Shown here: positions 12,503-25,713 of the stretch, in pieces
How positions within the stretch are numbered: position 1 is the first letter of the stretch
Layout of the letters: every line of letters begins with the position of its first letter
NCBI GenBank assembly: GCA_021234535.1
Contig: SFZH01000008.1
Location: forward strand, 7,386,897-7,450,896
Source of the DNA: Stichopus chloronotus
Lineage: Eukaryota > Echinodermata > Holothuroidea > Aspidochirotida > Stichopodidae
Direction of reading: 5' to 3'
Length of the DNA stretch: 64,000 bases
Position numbers and translations under genes: made by a program
Notes under the pieces: model-generated
Databases searched by the model: none
What the model was told of the DNA's origin: nothing
The model's input: only the letters and a program-made list of their open reading frames with translations

Positions 12503-12790
12503 GGCCATTGATTGAAATCACGCTACCAACGAATATGGCTACCGCTGGAAATCGCGCCACCACTTCTTCATATCACGCTATTATTTGAAATCGCGCTGCT
12601 GCTAATTCGTTTAACATCGCTACCACTTCATTTTACATTTCTACTACTTCGTTTTACATGCTGTTGTGTCCTTTCACATCGCTACTACTTCATTAAACTT
12701 AAAATCACGCCACTACCAATTCGTTGTTACCTTTTGGCGTTCCATACTATCGCAGATTCTGCAATAAATGCAAAAGTGAGTAGTAAAAGA
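12503..12790. repeat. Degenerate repeat array (right arm of an inverted pair)
   Basis: Units of roughly 25-30 bp carry the words ATCGCGC, CTACCACTTC and TTTTACAT. They resemble the reverse complement of the array at 11455-11560. Together the two may be the ends of one degraded element of about 1.3 kb. Confidence 0.4.
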
Positions 12791-13914
12791 GCTATCTTAT
12801 TTGACGCAATTACGAGCTGTGCGTGAGCGAGGACGGACGTTCGAGGCTCTCGACAGTGACCCGCTAATTCAGGTCCATGTGGACACCCCTTTTCCCCTTA
12901 CCCCCACCCCAACTGGCAACCTCGACCCATTTAATATGTATATTACGAGGTACCTCCCATATAAGGACTACTTACCCACCAAGTTTCGGTAGGACGCAAG
13001 CGTCCTAAGGGACGCATGAATTCTCGTGGATGCGACATGAAATGCACTCGTGACCACAGATCTGTACATTAACTGGATTTGGTGAGCGTCTCTTTTCAAA
13101 AGCACATCAACAGTAATTAGCCGGTCTCCTGTAGAGCCAACGGAAGATATTTATGCATTGATGTTATAACGGTCAGATCTGATGTAGGAAATCACTATTC
13201 GTTTGGACCTTTTGCGTTCCATGTCGGCCATATTTTGACACCCAAAGACTAGTTTAGGGTGGTTTCACAGCGGCGAGCAGTTTCCCCAATCTAGTTAACA
13301 TAGAGATCAGTGCTCGTGACGCATGAAATAAGTAAAATGGAACATGTGTAAGACGAAATGTCTTTCTCGCCGTGTAAGATGCAAGAAAGTCCTTCATACC
13401 TTTAGTCAATATAAAGAAAGTGTAAGTCCTCTTCTGCATATCTTCTCACGGAATCATGCTTAGTGCATAAAATTACACAGTAAACTACGTCGACCTGGAA
13501 TTTGTCCTTTCTTTCCGTGAACAAACAGGCAAAAGGTTGCTTTGTCTTTCATAGTCCAGCCCGTCAGGTAACATCTTCGGGATAAATATATCTATCTCTG
13601 ATAAATCGAGTTTTCAAGCAAGAATGCAACGATTTATTAGAAAATAAAGTAACAAAATGTAAAAGTCCTACCCTTAAATTTACACCGAAATCAGAGACTT
13701 TTATAGCACTTTGCAAGTAAATAACACATATGTGTACTTTGAAAGATATATCAAGATACACCTAATTAACTATCACGGGTAAGCGCATGGGTATCACATG
13801 TTCTTTTGTGACAAAACATGCCTAGTGCCCATAAATACATCTTGATAATAGAGACTAATTACTGACTACGTGTCTAACAAAATTGTGAGAGAAATTTTGT
13901 TAATTTCGCTGTTT

Positions 13915-14310
13915 ATATACTATTACACTATTGATTCACTATTATACTTTTACACTGTATTGCACTATTGAACTGTCTTGATACGCGTTTACATTGTACA
14001 GTAGTGCAGTATTACATTATTGACGGAATATTACACCATAGATACATAATTACACGGCGGCAGTATATTGAGTTTTTACTACATTTTAATATATTGATCG
14101 ACTATTACAGTGTCGATACACTAGTAGACTCTTGCACTATACTGTATTACTACTTTATTACATCACAGATGTGGTATTACACTATCACACTATATGGTTC
14201 GACTTGCATAATACTGAGGCACTTCGACACTATTGACGCTTTACATATATTTCACTTTTGATACTCTGTTACACTATAGATACAGTATAACACTTTTGCA
14301 CTGTAAATTG
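13915..14310. repeat. Degenerate TACACTAT-type tandem array
   Basis: Frequent words such as CTATTACACTATTG and ATACAGTATAACACTTTTGC recur without a strict period. A 97-codon open frame at 13968-14261 is a by-product of the array and shows no domain. Confidence 0.45.
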
Positions 14311-15744
14311 CAATTTTGCTTTTAGTTCGCTACATAGATACATTAAGTCCTAAACGACTGATATACCACAGAAGTCCTGTTTTGTGTACACAACAACTCT
14401 ATCGCTGGTTGAGTATATTTGTGTCAGTGACAAAAAGAACCAATCCGATCCTTTGGAACTAAAGAGAATACTTATCAAATTATCTAAAAATGTTCCATTT
14501 GTTCACTTATTTGATTCTACATTCAGAATATGTAAACAAATGGAATATCTACTTTTACTGGCCTTCAAAAATAATCCATACTTTTGGCGCAGACTCTGAC
14601 CTTGCTTGCCAGCCGCTCCTGTAAATTTTGTTTGTTTTGTTGTTTCTTTTTTTATAACTACTCTGTTTCAGTTCAGCAGTAACAGCAGTTTTAACCATTT
14701 GATTTCGACAATGTAAATTCACTGCCGTCTGTAAGGCAATATGGTAGTGATAACGTGATACGATTGTCGACAATTGTTCCAAACTATCCAACGAAAAACA
14801 ATAGAATATTTGTTTGTACTTACATCAATGTCTATGACTTTCTTCTTCCTCACTCCACCCCTTACTTTCCGTAGGTCGGAAAATGTTTATCAACTTCATC
14901 AAAACAAGGACATCTTTTAAATATACATCAGTTAAAGATTAGATAACCCTATTTGGAATACGACTACATTTAAAATTACAATAGTTACTCTAAAGTCTGT
15001 TTGCATCGGCTGTCATAGCACAACTCAATGAACCCCTTTAAAGGCTTTTAGAGTTGCAGGTACAAAAGGTAAAAAAATGAACTGGGTTATTACTTGCTAG
15101 GTGAGAAACCCCATTAAAAACATCAGTTGGCTAACTCGAGATGTGATTGCTAAAAATATCATCATACAATACACCCCAGATGAAAGGGTAGGTTGTGATG
15201 AAATTGTGGTAAATGTCCTTCAAAAGATTTGTCTTCACTTTTGTCTCGTTTGAAATGCTTTCCTTGATGAAGATAGTGGATTAAGTCATGTTGCAATTTA
15301 CCTTGACTTAAAAACGTCATAATAATGCAATTACCGCTATAGATATTACTTATTCCTCAGATGATAAATGTGCTTTACATCCAGTCAAAACGAGATTAAC
15401 AGATAATTCCCCCATGAAGTAGTGCATGCTTTACAAATTGGAAACAAGAGGGCAATCCACGGAGTTACGTATGTAATCGCCGTCTGCCATTGATTGTCTT
15501 AAATACAGAGGGGGTGTCTGTTGACCCGTACCCGGCTTTATTATTCAAACACTTTTGTTATTGACCACGACGTAACTATGGTACTATGAAGTAGTAATTA
15601 ACTGAAAACTGAAAAAATCTGTAATTAGTGTAGAAATAGCTATACAACACTAACCGGAAAGAAGTTGAAGTTTGTTCAGAATGGTACAAATTCTAGATTA
15701 CCAAAACTATGCCATATATTGTAATTTTTAGCTAAGTCGTTACC

Positions 15745-16720
15745 ATGTTGTTCTAACAGTTCTCAAGATATGCTGAAAATCCAAATTTTGGTGCAAAACT
15801 GGCTTTTTCTCAGAAATCATCAAATTAATCAAAAATGAATTTGCTGTAAAAGTGATAAATCATGATTATTATGTTCCTACTAGGTAAGTCCTTGCAAAAT
15901 TTGTCCTTGTAAAATTTGTTTATAACGCTCAAATACTTCTCACGATATGTTGAAAATCTTAAGTTTGGCCCAAAATTCTTTTTTTGTCTTTCTAAAAACT
16001 AGACAATTTCCTTCAATTTACTATAAGCGTGATATACTTCGGTAATTATGTTCATCGGTTGGTCCTTGCAAAATTATACATATAATGTTCAAGTAGTTCT
16101 CAAGCACTGTTGAAAATCCAAATTTCCCGGCAAACTTTACTTCTTTTTTCTCAAAACTCAGCAAATTTCAATGGATTTACCATAACAGTCACATTATGTT
16201 ATATATATTATATTATGAACAATGTGTTCTCAGGGAAGTCCTTACAAGGTTTTAAGTGAATTGGTCTAATAGTTATCAAGATGGTCTGGAAATTCAAATT
16301 TTGGGTCAATATGGCTTGTTTCGTCTCAGATATCACATTACAGTAACATTATGTTGAACAGTGTTCTCAGGTAAGTTAATTGGTCTAACAGTTCTTAAGA
16401 TATGCTAGGAATCCAAATTTTGGGGGCAAAATTGGGCTTCGTTCTCCAAATTTAGTTTTTACTCTCTTCACTAAAGAAGGAATATACCGTGAACACTACA
16501 TTCTAAGGTAAGTCCTTGCAAAAGTTTGCATGGAAAGCTCAAATACTTTTCAAGTTATGCCGGAAATAATAATTTGGTGGGTGGCTTTTTTCCTCAAAAA
16601 AAATCAGCAAATTTGACTCAGTTTACTATACAAGCGATATATCGTGAACATTTTGGCATCATGCACAACCTTACCAAGTGACTTAATCGCCCATATACTT
16701 TCAAGGTTTTCTGGAAAAGT
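15745..16720. repeat. Ancient diverged tandem repeat, about 150-175 bp period
   Basis: A block resembling AGTTCTCAAGATATGCTGAA with a following AAATTTTGG recurs near 15760, 15935, 16095, 16270, 16385, 16545 and 16690. The spacing is irregular, with one shorter unit. Copies also share GTAAGTCCTTGCAAAATT and a CTCA-AAA-CAGCAAATTT section. The (AC)n run at 16738-16764 lies at its end. Confidence 0.55.
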
Positions 16721-16997
16721 CATAATTTGGACAAGTGCGGACACACACACACACACACACACACGCATACTCATCGGCAAGGACACGTTTCACTTATATG
16801 CATCCAACAGGATCCGGCTGTACCCGTGGTCACTCTACCATAATGTTGTCGCTACTCATCCACTCCAAGTGTTTCCAGGGCAACCGTTCTCCCATGGGTG
16901 TACAGTACAATATATGGTTCCACTATCCCAGTGACTACAATATGGCTATGAGATAAAACTATATCTTCACAAGAAGACATGTCATCAGAGTATACAC

Positions 16998-17345
16998 TGT
17001 TAAAAATAATTGTAAAGTTAAAATTATTTTATGTCCCTACACAGAAGAATTGTTGTACTTACACACAACAAGCATATTTCGTGAAATGTTTCACAATTTC
17101 AGAAACGACGTTCTCTGTACACAAACAAACGTAAGAAAACAGTGTGCACTGTTAAAGATAATTGTAAAATTACTTTACGTATTATACTACGTATATTACT
17201 TTATTTAATTCCAGAAGGAAATTGTTGTACTTCTACAAAATATGTATTTTCCATCTCATGTCTGGCAACTTCAGTTAAAAAACAGAAATTTTCTGTTTAA
17301 TAACAAATGAAAAAAGAATGTGTATTAATTTCAGAAAAATTGTAC
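16998..17345. repeat. Diverged duplicated unit, about 150 bp
   Basis: Two units start with CACTGTTAAAAATAATTGTA (near 16998) and CACTGTTAAAGATAATTGTA (near 17146). Both continue with AATTGTTGTACTT. A partial third unit follows. The words resemble the array at 23190-23440, so they may belong to one dispersed family. Confidence 0.45.
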
Positions 17346-20300
17346 ATTTACGATAACTGTTTGTCCAATTACTGGTGAATTTTTGTACATTTGCAATTCA
17401 TGAACGTTTATTTAGTTGTAATTGAATATCCGTTCAAAAGAGACATTTGCTTTCTGTGGAGCAACAAACTTGCAGCCGACGCAAACGTTACCAGCAATGG
17501 TTGTAAATTTACAGCAACGTTATGTCAAAAACAATCTTTATGTCCATAAACGGAACGTTGGTGTTTGCAGAATTTTAATGAAATTTTTGTTCAAAACAAA
17601 ACTTCTTTTTAAGACACAAGCTTGTTAAAGGAACATTTTTTTTTACAAATGAAATTGTAAAATTACAATAGTTGTAGTTGTAGTTTTTTTTTTTTTTTTT
17701 AATTACAATAGTGTCGTAGAAGACAGTTGGTTCTGTATACGCAGCACTATAACCCTGTCTTAAAACAGGTAAACACGAAATTGCTATTGAGTTATTGGTT
17801 GGAGAATTTTTGTGAAATTATAATAGTTTTATGTCCCGCAATAAACCGTGTGTTTACCCATATTATTGTAAACCTTAGAGAAAAAAAACAGCAAAGTGTA
17901 GGACGGTTTGAGAGGCCATGTTTAATTTTATTATCCTCCATGCATCAATTTCATTCATCATGCGGCATGTGAGAAATGTTTATTGTGGATTCGGTTTTTC
18001 TGAAAGAAAATGACAACCATAATCACAGAATCATTGGAGAAAACTGATCTTGCCCCATACAAAAGTTTTCAATAGACTTCTATAGAAATGTCTGTAGAGC
18101 TCTATAGAATCAACGATTTGCTACAGAAATGTTTGAATTCCTCTAAAGAAATCTGAAGTTTCTTAGAGGTCTATAGAATTTACAACTTTCTATACAATAG
18201 TTTTTATTAGGAACAATCTCTATAAAACATTGCACTCTCTATAGAAATTCAGTAGCACACAATACACTTGACCCTTACATATAACCTTGAAGTATAAGCC
18301 TATCAGAAACTTCCATGATTTGGATGCAGTAGAAAAGGTCGACAAGTTTTCTGATCAATGAGGGCGCGGATCCAGGTGTGGCATGCCCCTCCCCCGCTCA
18401 CTTCCTTTTTTTTCGATGATCAATAATTTATTTTGACCAAGTTTTTTTTTCAAATACTTCGAAAGTGACCAGATAGATACATGGAAAGTATCCTCCCCAA
18501 ATGCTGAGAAATCGCATCTACAATTGAAACTCAAACCCCCCTTGGCCGACGGTGTATGCCCCCTCCCCTCTTTTCTCACAATCCTGCATCCGCTCGTGGA
18601 AGTCGTGTGTGTGCAGTTCCTATCAGCCAGTATTTACTAGCAAGCAACATTAAACTAAAGGTCATTTCAGTTCTTACATCTGTAGAGCACTCTTACACGG
18701 TGTTAAGGAAGAGGCAAAGCTCTGCGTCAGCCGCTTTATTTTCTCAACATAGACCAAATTAAGGGTTTCTACATGGAGCCCATGTATTACCTGACTCAGT
18801 GTCGTCGGGGTAACGAAAAAATTGTTTTTGCTTATCTGTGCTAAGCGCTAGAATTATTGCCAATCGGGCATGCCATAATTATCTCAACGCGTACGTTAGC
18901 ATTTTAGTTTTAGCATAATAAGCTTCGACGTTCTGTTCATGCTGCACACGTGACTTGAAATTCAAAAACATTTTGACGTAAACAATCATGAAGAGATTGT
19001 ACTCTTCCCCGCTCTCATCGAAGCCGCAGGTATGGTATTTCTAGTCTTACGTGTCATAAAATGATAAATAACCTGAAGACATGACGATTATACTCTTTAA
19101 TTGTACTAGAATTATTTCTAAACCAAGTTTGTGTGAGTTAGAACTTGTTGCAGTCAAACTTAACTTAGGCTGTAAGCTTCTGTACTTACGTTCAGTAACG
19201 TAAACTAAAAGCAGTACAAGTAACCGTACGGGATAAGCGCGGGTTGCTACCGTAACGAGTTTGCGATTTGCTTACCCCTATTGTTAAGCACTGTAGGCAA
19301 TGTAGTCTCGGCCAAATTTGCAGAAGCACAAGCAAGCAGTTACAGCCGGGAAATTTTAAGTGCATTTATGCTGGAATAACACATACTGTGGCTTTTTTTG
19401 GTTAAAAGTTTGGCTAGTCAGCTTGATTGCTCATCTTACTGTTGTTATTTCCTATACGCTCTGCCTGGTATAGCCAGTATAGGCTAGGCCCCTACACATT
19501 ATATGTATAGTAGGTGTACCTTAAGGCTTAAGTCAATCAGTGCTTTGAGTCGATCAATGTATTTCTACTCCAGTGAGACCGTATGGATACAAAGGAATTT
19601 CAAAGTAAGCACCGCTTACGTCATATTTACTTCAAGCAACACCAAAAACAAGTACCTGCAGTGTTATTTTTCATTGGCATGGACAATTTTACAGTCAAAT
19701 TTTTAAGGTTCAGCAATGTTGCTGACTATTATGTTTCAAATAACACCAAAATATTGACCAGAATGTCTTCGGTAAAAGTCTCATTCAACATTTGGATAGA
19801 AGAGACCATATTTTTATCGTCTTTTGACATTGCAGTATTAAGGTATTTATTTGATAATAAGCAGTTTTTTGATAGATCTTAGTCTGACGTGTTCATCATA
19901 AGCCTAGTGTTATATACGGCCATGTTAAATTCAAGACCTATTTCAAAGTAATTACTGATTTTTAACCCAAGCAAAAGGTATTAGAATGATAAAGGTAAAT
20001 TTAAAATACTCCCATCAAATTTAATATGTTATAATAATGTTTTTATACTTTTAGGTTTCAAATATTTGTTAGGTGATCGACTCACACTACCCCCATGCTA
20101 GTAATTGCCTATAGACCTAAAGAGATCAGCGATTCATGTTACCCACACTACGAGGTACAATCCCATTATAGGTACAGGAAATGAATAATTTTCTTAAGCA
20201 TCAGTGAGTAATCTATTGAAGGAAAAATACTTACTAAGGAAGCTGTATAGTACTCAATAGTGTCATGTTGTGGAGTCAATCTAAAGTTGAAAGCAATATT

Positions 20301-21136
20301 GTATGCATCTACAAAAGTAAATGAAACAAACCCCCGTTCCCCCGTTGCAATGTTGGTACATTGTTTCAGTCACAAGCAATCATTTCAAACCTAACCAAAA
20401 TGAACCAACATTGATGGAGGGGGATGGGGAGGAAAATGTACCTTAAATGTCTGCTTGTTTCATTTATTTTGGCGGCGATTGTAGGCTAGGGGTTCTAGCC
20501 CTCGTGTTTTGGTACAATTTGATCATTTTGGTTGTAGTTGTACAAAGGTAGAATAATACCAGCTAGCAGAATGTCTGGGACCCACCTGGGCTTCATCCGG
20601 ACAAGATGATGTCCATACAGTGTGTATCCACATATGTTCCAGATGAGTGTCATGTGGGCTATATAGGCTACGTTGGCATCATATTACCTATATGGGACCC
20701 AGATGGGCTTCAGTTGCAGTAGTAGTTGTATTAAGGCAGAATAGTGTGTTAGGGGCAAATATCTAAGCCAATACAGTATGTTTTACACCGTATTCACATT
20801 AAAATTAGTTCGTTTACCTTTATTACAACATAGTTTAGTGTGGCTATAGCATACTTAAGTAGAATATATTTACACAGTTAAAAACAATTTTGATAATTTA
20901 CATTCACATTAGAATAGTATGTTTTTCACCTTGAGCAGTATACTTTAGCACTTTATTTTTGTGAAATTATATTTACGGCTCATCAATATAACATCAAGCT
21001 CAATGCTTCCATTTGCAATTCTTTAAGATTTTATTTTGAAATGCTCTCAGCTTGTTAAGATTGGTAGCAACTTATTATTTGTTTTAATCTTAAATGCATA
21101 CTACTACATCCCGGTTTTGTCAAGCTGTCACTAAAA

Positions 21137-21290
21137 TTGTATTCCATTGATTTCACATCTGTTTTTAAAGCTGGAAACCTGAGTTCCCGCGTGGTCAAAT
21201 TTGCTGATGACATAACTTTCACTGGCCTTACATCTGACAAGTCCAACTATTCGTTTCAAGGAGACTCCTTTGTACCTTACTGCTGGCTCT
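21137..21290 (+). mobile_element. LINE reverse-transcriptase fragment
   Basis: The frame reads LYSIDFTSVFKAGNLSSR followed by VVKFADDITFTGL. The FADD box is the YADD-type catalytic motif of reverse transcriptase, in the context (VVKFADDT..GL) seen in L2/Jockey-like LINEs. Only this short piece remains. It lies within the TIR-flanked 18-22 kb element. Confidence 0.65.
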
Positions 21291-21486
21291 GCCCAACGTT
21301 TAGCAAGCCATGCAAGGAATTAGGAGGAAGAGAACAACAGTGAAAACACTTTGTATCAAAGGATACAATAGAGAGCAATTGACTTTTTAATTCCTTGGAC
21401 TTCCGTATGCCTAATCTGTGTTTGGAAATTCTGAGAAAGCAAGATAACAGCTATAAACTGAAACCATATGAATTCAGTCAATATGG

Positions 21487-21525
21487 TGGTGTGTAAGTAG
21501 GCAATGGTTGCCTACTTACACACCA
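21487..21525. repeat. Perfect 18-bp hairpin
   Basis: TGGTGTGTAAGTAGGCAA at 21487-21504 pairs fully with 21508-21525 around a 3-nt TGG loop. Confidence 0.7.
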
Positions 21526-22130
21526 ACTCTGAAATTATCCCAATTGTTTGTTTTTTTTTCTTAGAGAAGTCAAAACCACTAAATGTCATTTGAATTCCCA
21601 AGGGATGTAAATGAACACCATTTTAAGTAAGAATTCTTAAATGAATGTTTTGCTGGAACTTTCTACTGGGACTGTAAAAAAATCCTATAAACCCTCAAAT
21701 AATCATATAGATCTCTTTAGAGATTCTATAGAAAAGCTTATAGACACCCCTTTTCTATAGAGTTTCCACAGAGTTTCTGCAGAGTTTTTACAGAGTTTCT
21801 GTTTCGTTTTATAGAGCTGTGCTAAGGAAACTCTATAGGATTCTGTAGAGTACCCTGTAGGATTTTCTATTAGATTCTATAGAAAATCTTATACAGTTTC
21901 TACAGAATTTCTATACCAAACTTATATGCTTTCTATAGAAACTATATAAGATTTTCTATAGAAATTCCTATAGACACCCACTTTTGTATAGAGTTCTGTA
22001 GAGTTTCTTTAGAGCGGTTCCAGAGAAACTCTATAGTGTTCTACAGAGATTCTATAGAAAAGGTTATATAGTTTCTATATACAGTATGGACTTTTTCCTA
22101 TATATTTCTATAGAAACTTTTGTATGGGTG

Positions 22131-25100
22131 AAGTGCTTGCATCGAGAAGGTGTCTAATGAAAACAAATGACTTGTATTCATTCATTCCATACACAACTTA
22201 CAAATTGAGCTTGCAAGTGGTAGCTCCTCCCATCCTATCTTTTCTAATGTGCATTGGAAACTAATTTCTGAACATGATTGTTTAACATAATTTCATTTTT
22301 TAGTTGCATTTATTCATGCATTTTACGGTGTCTAAACATTGTTCAATTACTTGTTGTGCAAGATTAACCTAGCAAACTTCAGATCTACAGAATGATAGAA
22401 TGAGATTGTTTCCAACCTGCCAGGAAAATAGTTTTACTACTTAAATACTCTGCCCATTTAGAACAATTAGGAAGTCATCTATTCAGGTTAAATGGTGTGG
22501 GGAACAAATATGGCTGTTGAGACAACAACTCTTTTGAAACAGTTTAGTACACAATTTGATCAGCAGAATGTGTGTATCCATACAGGTGCACAGCTTCATC
22601 GCACTAATTAGTACATTGTACACCCTTAGTGTGTACCACAAGGTCATTGCCAAAGGGAGTGAACTTTTTAGGGTACCAGTTATGGCTGTCATATTACAGC
22701 TTACCCCTGTATACCAACCGCAGTGTTGCCCACACAGTTGTATGCGTACCTAATGGTATTGTAGCAGGAAACCCTGTTTATTGACAGCAGTATTTCTGTT
22801 AATAAACAGGCATGTGTAGTAAAAGAAAGAGAACCTGTGCGAAAACGACCATGCTTTTGTTCCAGAACAGCAAAAAACTGTTAACTTGCCATCTGGTGAG
22901 ATTGTAGCACAACAGATATGTGTATAAAGACGACAATATTTTGTCTACATTAAGAAGGGAGCTGTTAATATATGGACAAGCTATGGTAACTGCACAAACG
23001 TGTCTGTACAAGCACAACGAGAAAACTGGACACATATAACGTAAATCCCATATAAGAACTGAATATTTACTGTATGCAAAGTCGTTAAAAGTGTCAAAAT
23101 ACAGACTTGTGCGGTTGCAATACAACTTGCCCTGTATCTTAAGAGGAGAGTTTCTGTAGATATACATGAACTATCTTGTAATGTACTGTGCAGTTCTGTA
23201 AAAATACAGTGTGGTCCTTTACCCGAATTGGAGCATCCTGTACATAAACATGTGCTTGTTGTTCTTGTATGGAACCCAATTGACAGCAACTTTGTTGTAG
23301 ACAAACAGAAATTTTTTAACAGTGCAGTTCTGTAAAAATACAGAGTGGGTCTGTGCAGATACCCGTGCTTGCTGTTCATGTATGAAACCCAATTGACAGC
23401 AGATTGTCTGTACACGAACAGAGATTTTTTTAACAGTGTAGTTTCTGCCTACAAGAGAATGAAATTCACAACATTTGATAATCCTACTAAGGTATTCAAA
23501 CCAATAGCACTAACTAACTAACACTTACCTCATTTGTATCTCAAGAAACACCCAAATAGCTCAATCTCTTTTATTGTGGTGACTGGCAATTGACTAAGTC
23601 TCAATCCTCTTACAACCTTTGTACAAAAATATTGCAGTACCCTCCACAGTTATTTTTATTTATGAATTTGTATTGTTCTTAGTGTCTGTTTATTGACTGA
23701 GAATATACATTTTTTTCCTTGCTTTCTATTCACATTTTAAGTTGCTCAATGATTAGATCAAAGTAGTACAGCCATGAGATGATTAAGTTGAAAGTCTGTG
23801 TTTAAGTGTCATTTCTAATAAAAAAGATAGAAATCAGTTACGAATACTCATTAAGAGATAATTGACTGATAGACTAAAGCCCGGGTCACACTAGCTAGCG
23901 CGATCCAACACGCGATTCAATTTACTAAAATTGCACAATTTACATTAGTGAACGCAAAATAGGAATTGCGAAATCGATTTTTCTCTTCCAAGAAATCCAT
24001 TGTTGAGCATTGTAACGCTGTTTTATTCTGAAAAACGTTTATGATCAACTCAATTTTCAATTTTAATTTAGTTGAAAGTTGAACTGTATATTGAATAACA
24101 CTAGCGTGAGCCCGGCTTAACAGACTCTTGCTTGAAATCCTGGTTTAAACGAAATCCTACTGTGCGGAATGTGTCATGTCAGTTCAGTCATTTCTAAGTA
24201 AGTACGCAAAGTATATCAATTTGAAATCAAACTCAATCTCGATTCAGTTAGTTTACATTGTAAATTGTGAAATAAAAAAAACAGATCCAACTTGGAGATC
24301 ACTTCAAAAAAAAAAAAACGCGATATAAAGCATACCGTCGTGCCAGTTGATAAAAAAAAATTGAAGTACGTTTCCTGTCTTATACTTGCAGGTGATAGAA
24401 CGTTTACGATTGATATCGTATGATCATGTGTCAAGACCCTTATGCAATACCGTGTACCTGTAGATCTTACTAACTATAATAAGACAAAAGCGAGGACTCC
24501 TGTTGATGTATCATTGCAAAAACAGATTTCATCAACAGAGTTTTTTTCAACTACTTACTCCTCCATCTTGGTACCTCCTGATCTCAATTTGTATTTCATT
24601 TTAATCGATAATTTGAAAAACTATCTAATTGCTTTGGTTGTCAACTTTCATTTCCATTCAGGAAATGTGGATAAGAGAATGTGCAGTCAATGTTTCCTCT
24701 CATACATTTACATCTGAGTATATGCCAGACACTCAGTACAGCATACTCAAAGTCCTAAATTAAAGGTTTGATGAACAATATATAGTCCAGAATAACAGAA
24801 ATAGACGTAAAAGAAACATCGACACTGATACACATCAGCAAAATGCTTTTTAGGCGTCGCAAATAAGTTTTTATAATAAAGATAGTGAAAGGGTTCGTCT
24901 TGCTATACTCATTTGAACCATTTTCATATTTCTCATTTGAGCAATAACGTTTCTTCAGTATTTTATTGTGATACATGCTGTGATCACTCTACAGAAATCG
25001 GTAGTTCTGTCCATTGTTTCTCCTTTTCTACATTGATTTAAGATAAAGCAAACACATGCTTTGCTCTAGAAAATGATTTACGTGCGTCCGAGGCTTGACA

Positions 25101-25551
25101 AAACATTTGACAGATCGATAATTTTGATAGATCTTGCTTCACGGAGACTATTTAATCGTTTATTCGATTTTCTTCCTCTGTTTCACAGAATAAATAAGAA
25201 CACGAATATGTTAGACGAGCACCCTGAGAGAGTTGAAAAACATATCTTTGCTTTTTGGCAACCTGAAGATAATACTTCAGAAATTGTGTATTTTGGTTAA
25301 ATTTAATGTAACTTTCTCTTCGCATTTTGTGGTTTTTAGACAGCGGTATGTGCGCATGAACCAACACTGGGTTAAACGGGAAGTAGGAGGACGTATTTTC
25401 TGTTTTATTAAAAAGGATAGGATTCCGAAGAAACGTCAATCATTATGTCTTAGTGTCAGTCATAACGTTTGTGTCTCTACATTGATGTGTGGGTGACTTA
25501 CGCAGGCATTCAGAGACAAAACGGACATTTTCAGAATGAAAACCACCAAAG
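22131..25551. other. Intergenic spacer upstream of the GPCR
   Basis: Apart from the duplication at 23190-23440, no gene or known element is seen. Several open frames of 60-140 codons overlap on both strands and show no domain, signal peptide or splice support. No clear TATA box could be tied to the GPCR. Confidence 0.4.
23190..23440. repeat. Tandem duplication, about 125-135 bp unit
   Basis: Two adjacent units both begin CAGTTCTGTAAAAATACAG, continue with ACCCAATTGACAGCA, and end near TTTTTTAACAGTG. Unit starts are near 23191 and 23325. The overlapping open frames on the minus strand are by-products. Confidence 0.6.
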
Positions 25552-25713
25552 ATGCTACAGTACTGGAATACCCGAGAAACCTTCGGCTGTACAGCAATAT
25601 CATTAATTCGACGTTTGGTTACTTTTGTTTTTCATCATTCCTTTAATCATTATTATTTACACAAGAAACAGGAAAGCCAAGAATTTTACTACAATTTTTC
25701 TCTCTGCGTCAAA

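Larger units (their letters stand above)
18054..22130. mobile_element. Large element with terminal inverted repeats and CTATAGA subterminal arrays
   Basis: The left end reads CCCATACAAAAGTTT (about 18054-18069) and the right end is its reverse complement, AAACTTTTGTATGGG (about 22115-22129). Just inside each end is a dense array of degenerate, often palindromic TTCTATAGAA words: about 18075-18250 on the left and about 21690-22110 on the right. The interior contains a LINE reverse-transcriptase fragment at 21137-21290 and a perfect hairpin at 21487-21525. I see no transposase. No clear target-site duplication was found. It may be a non-autonomous DNA transposon or two facing short elements. 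Confidence 0.5.
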
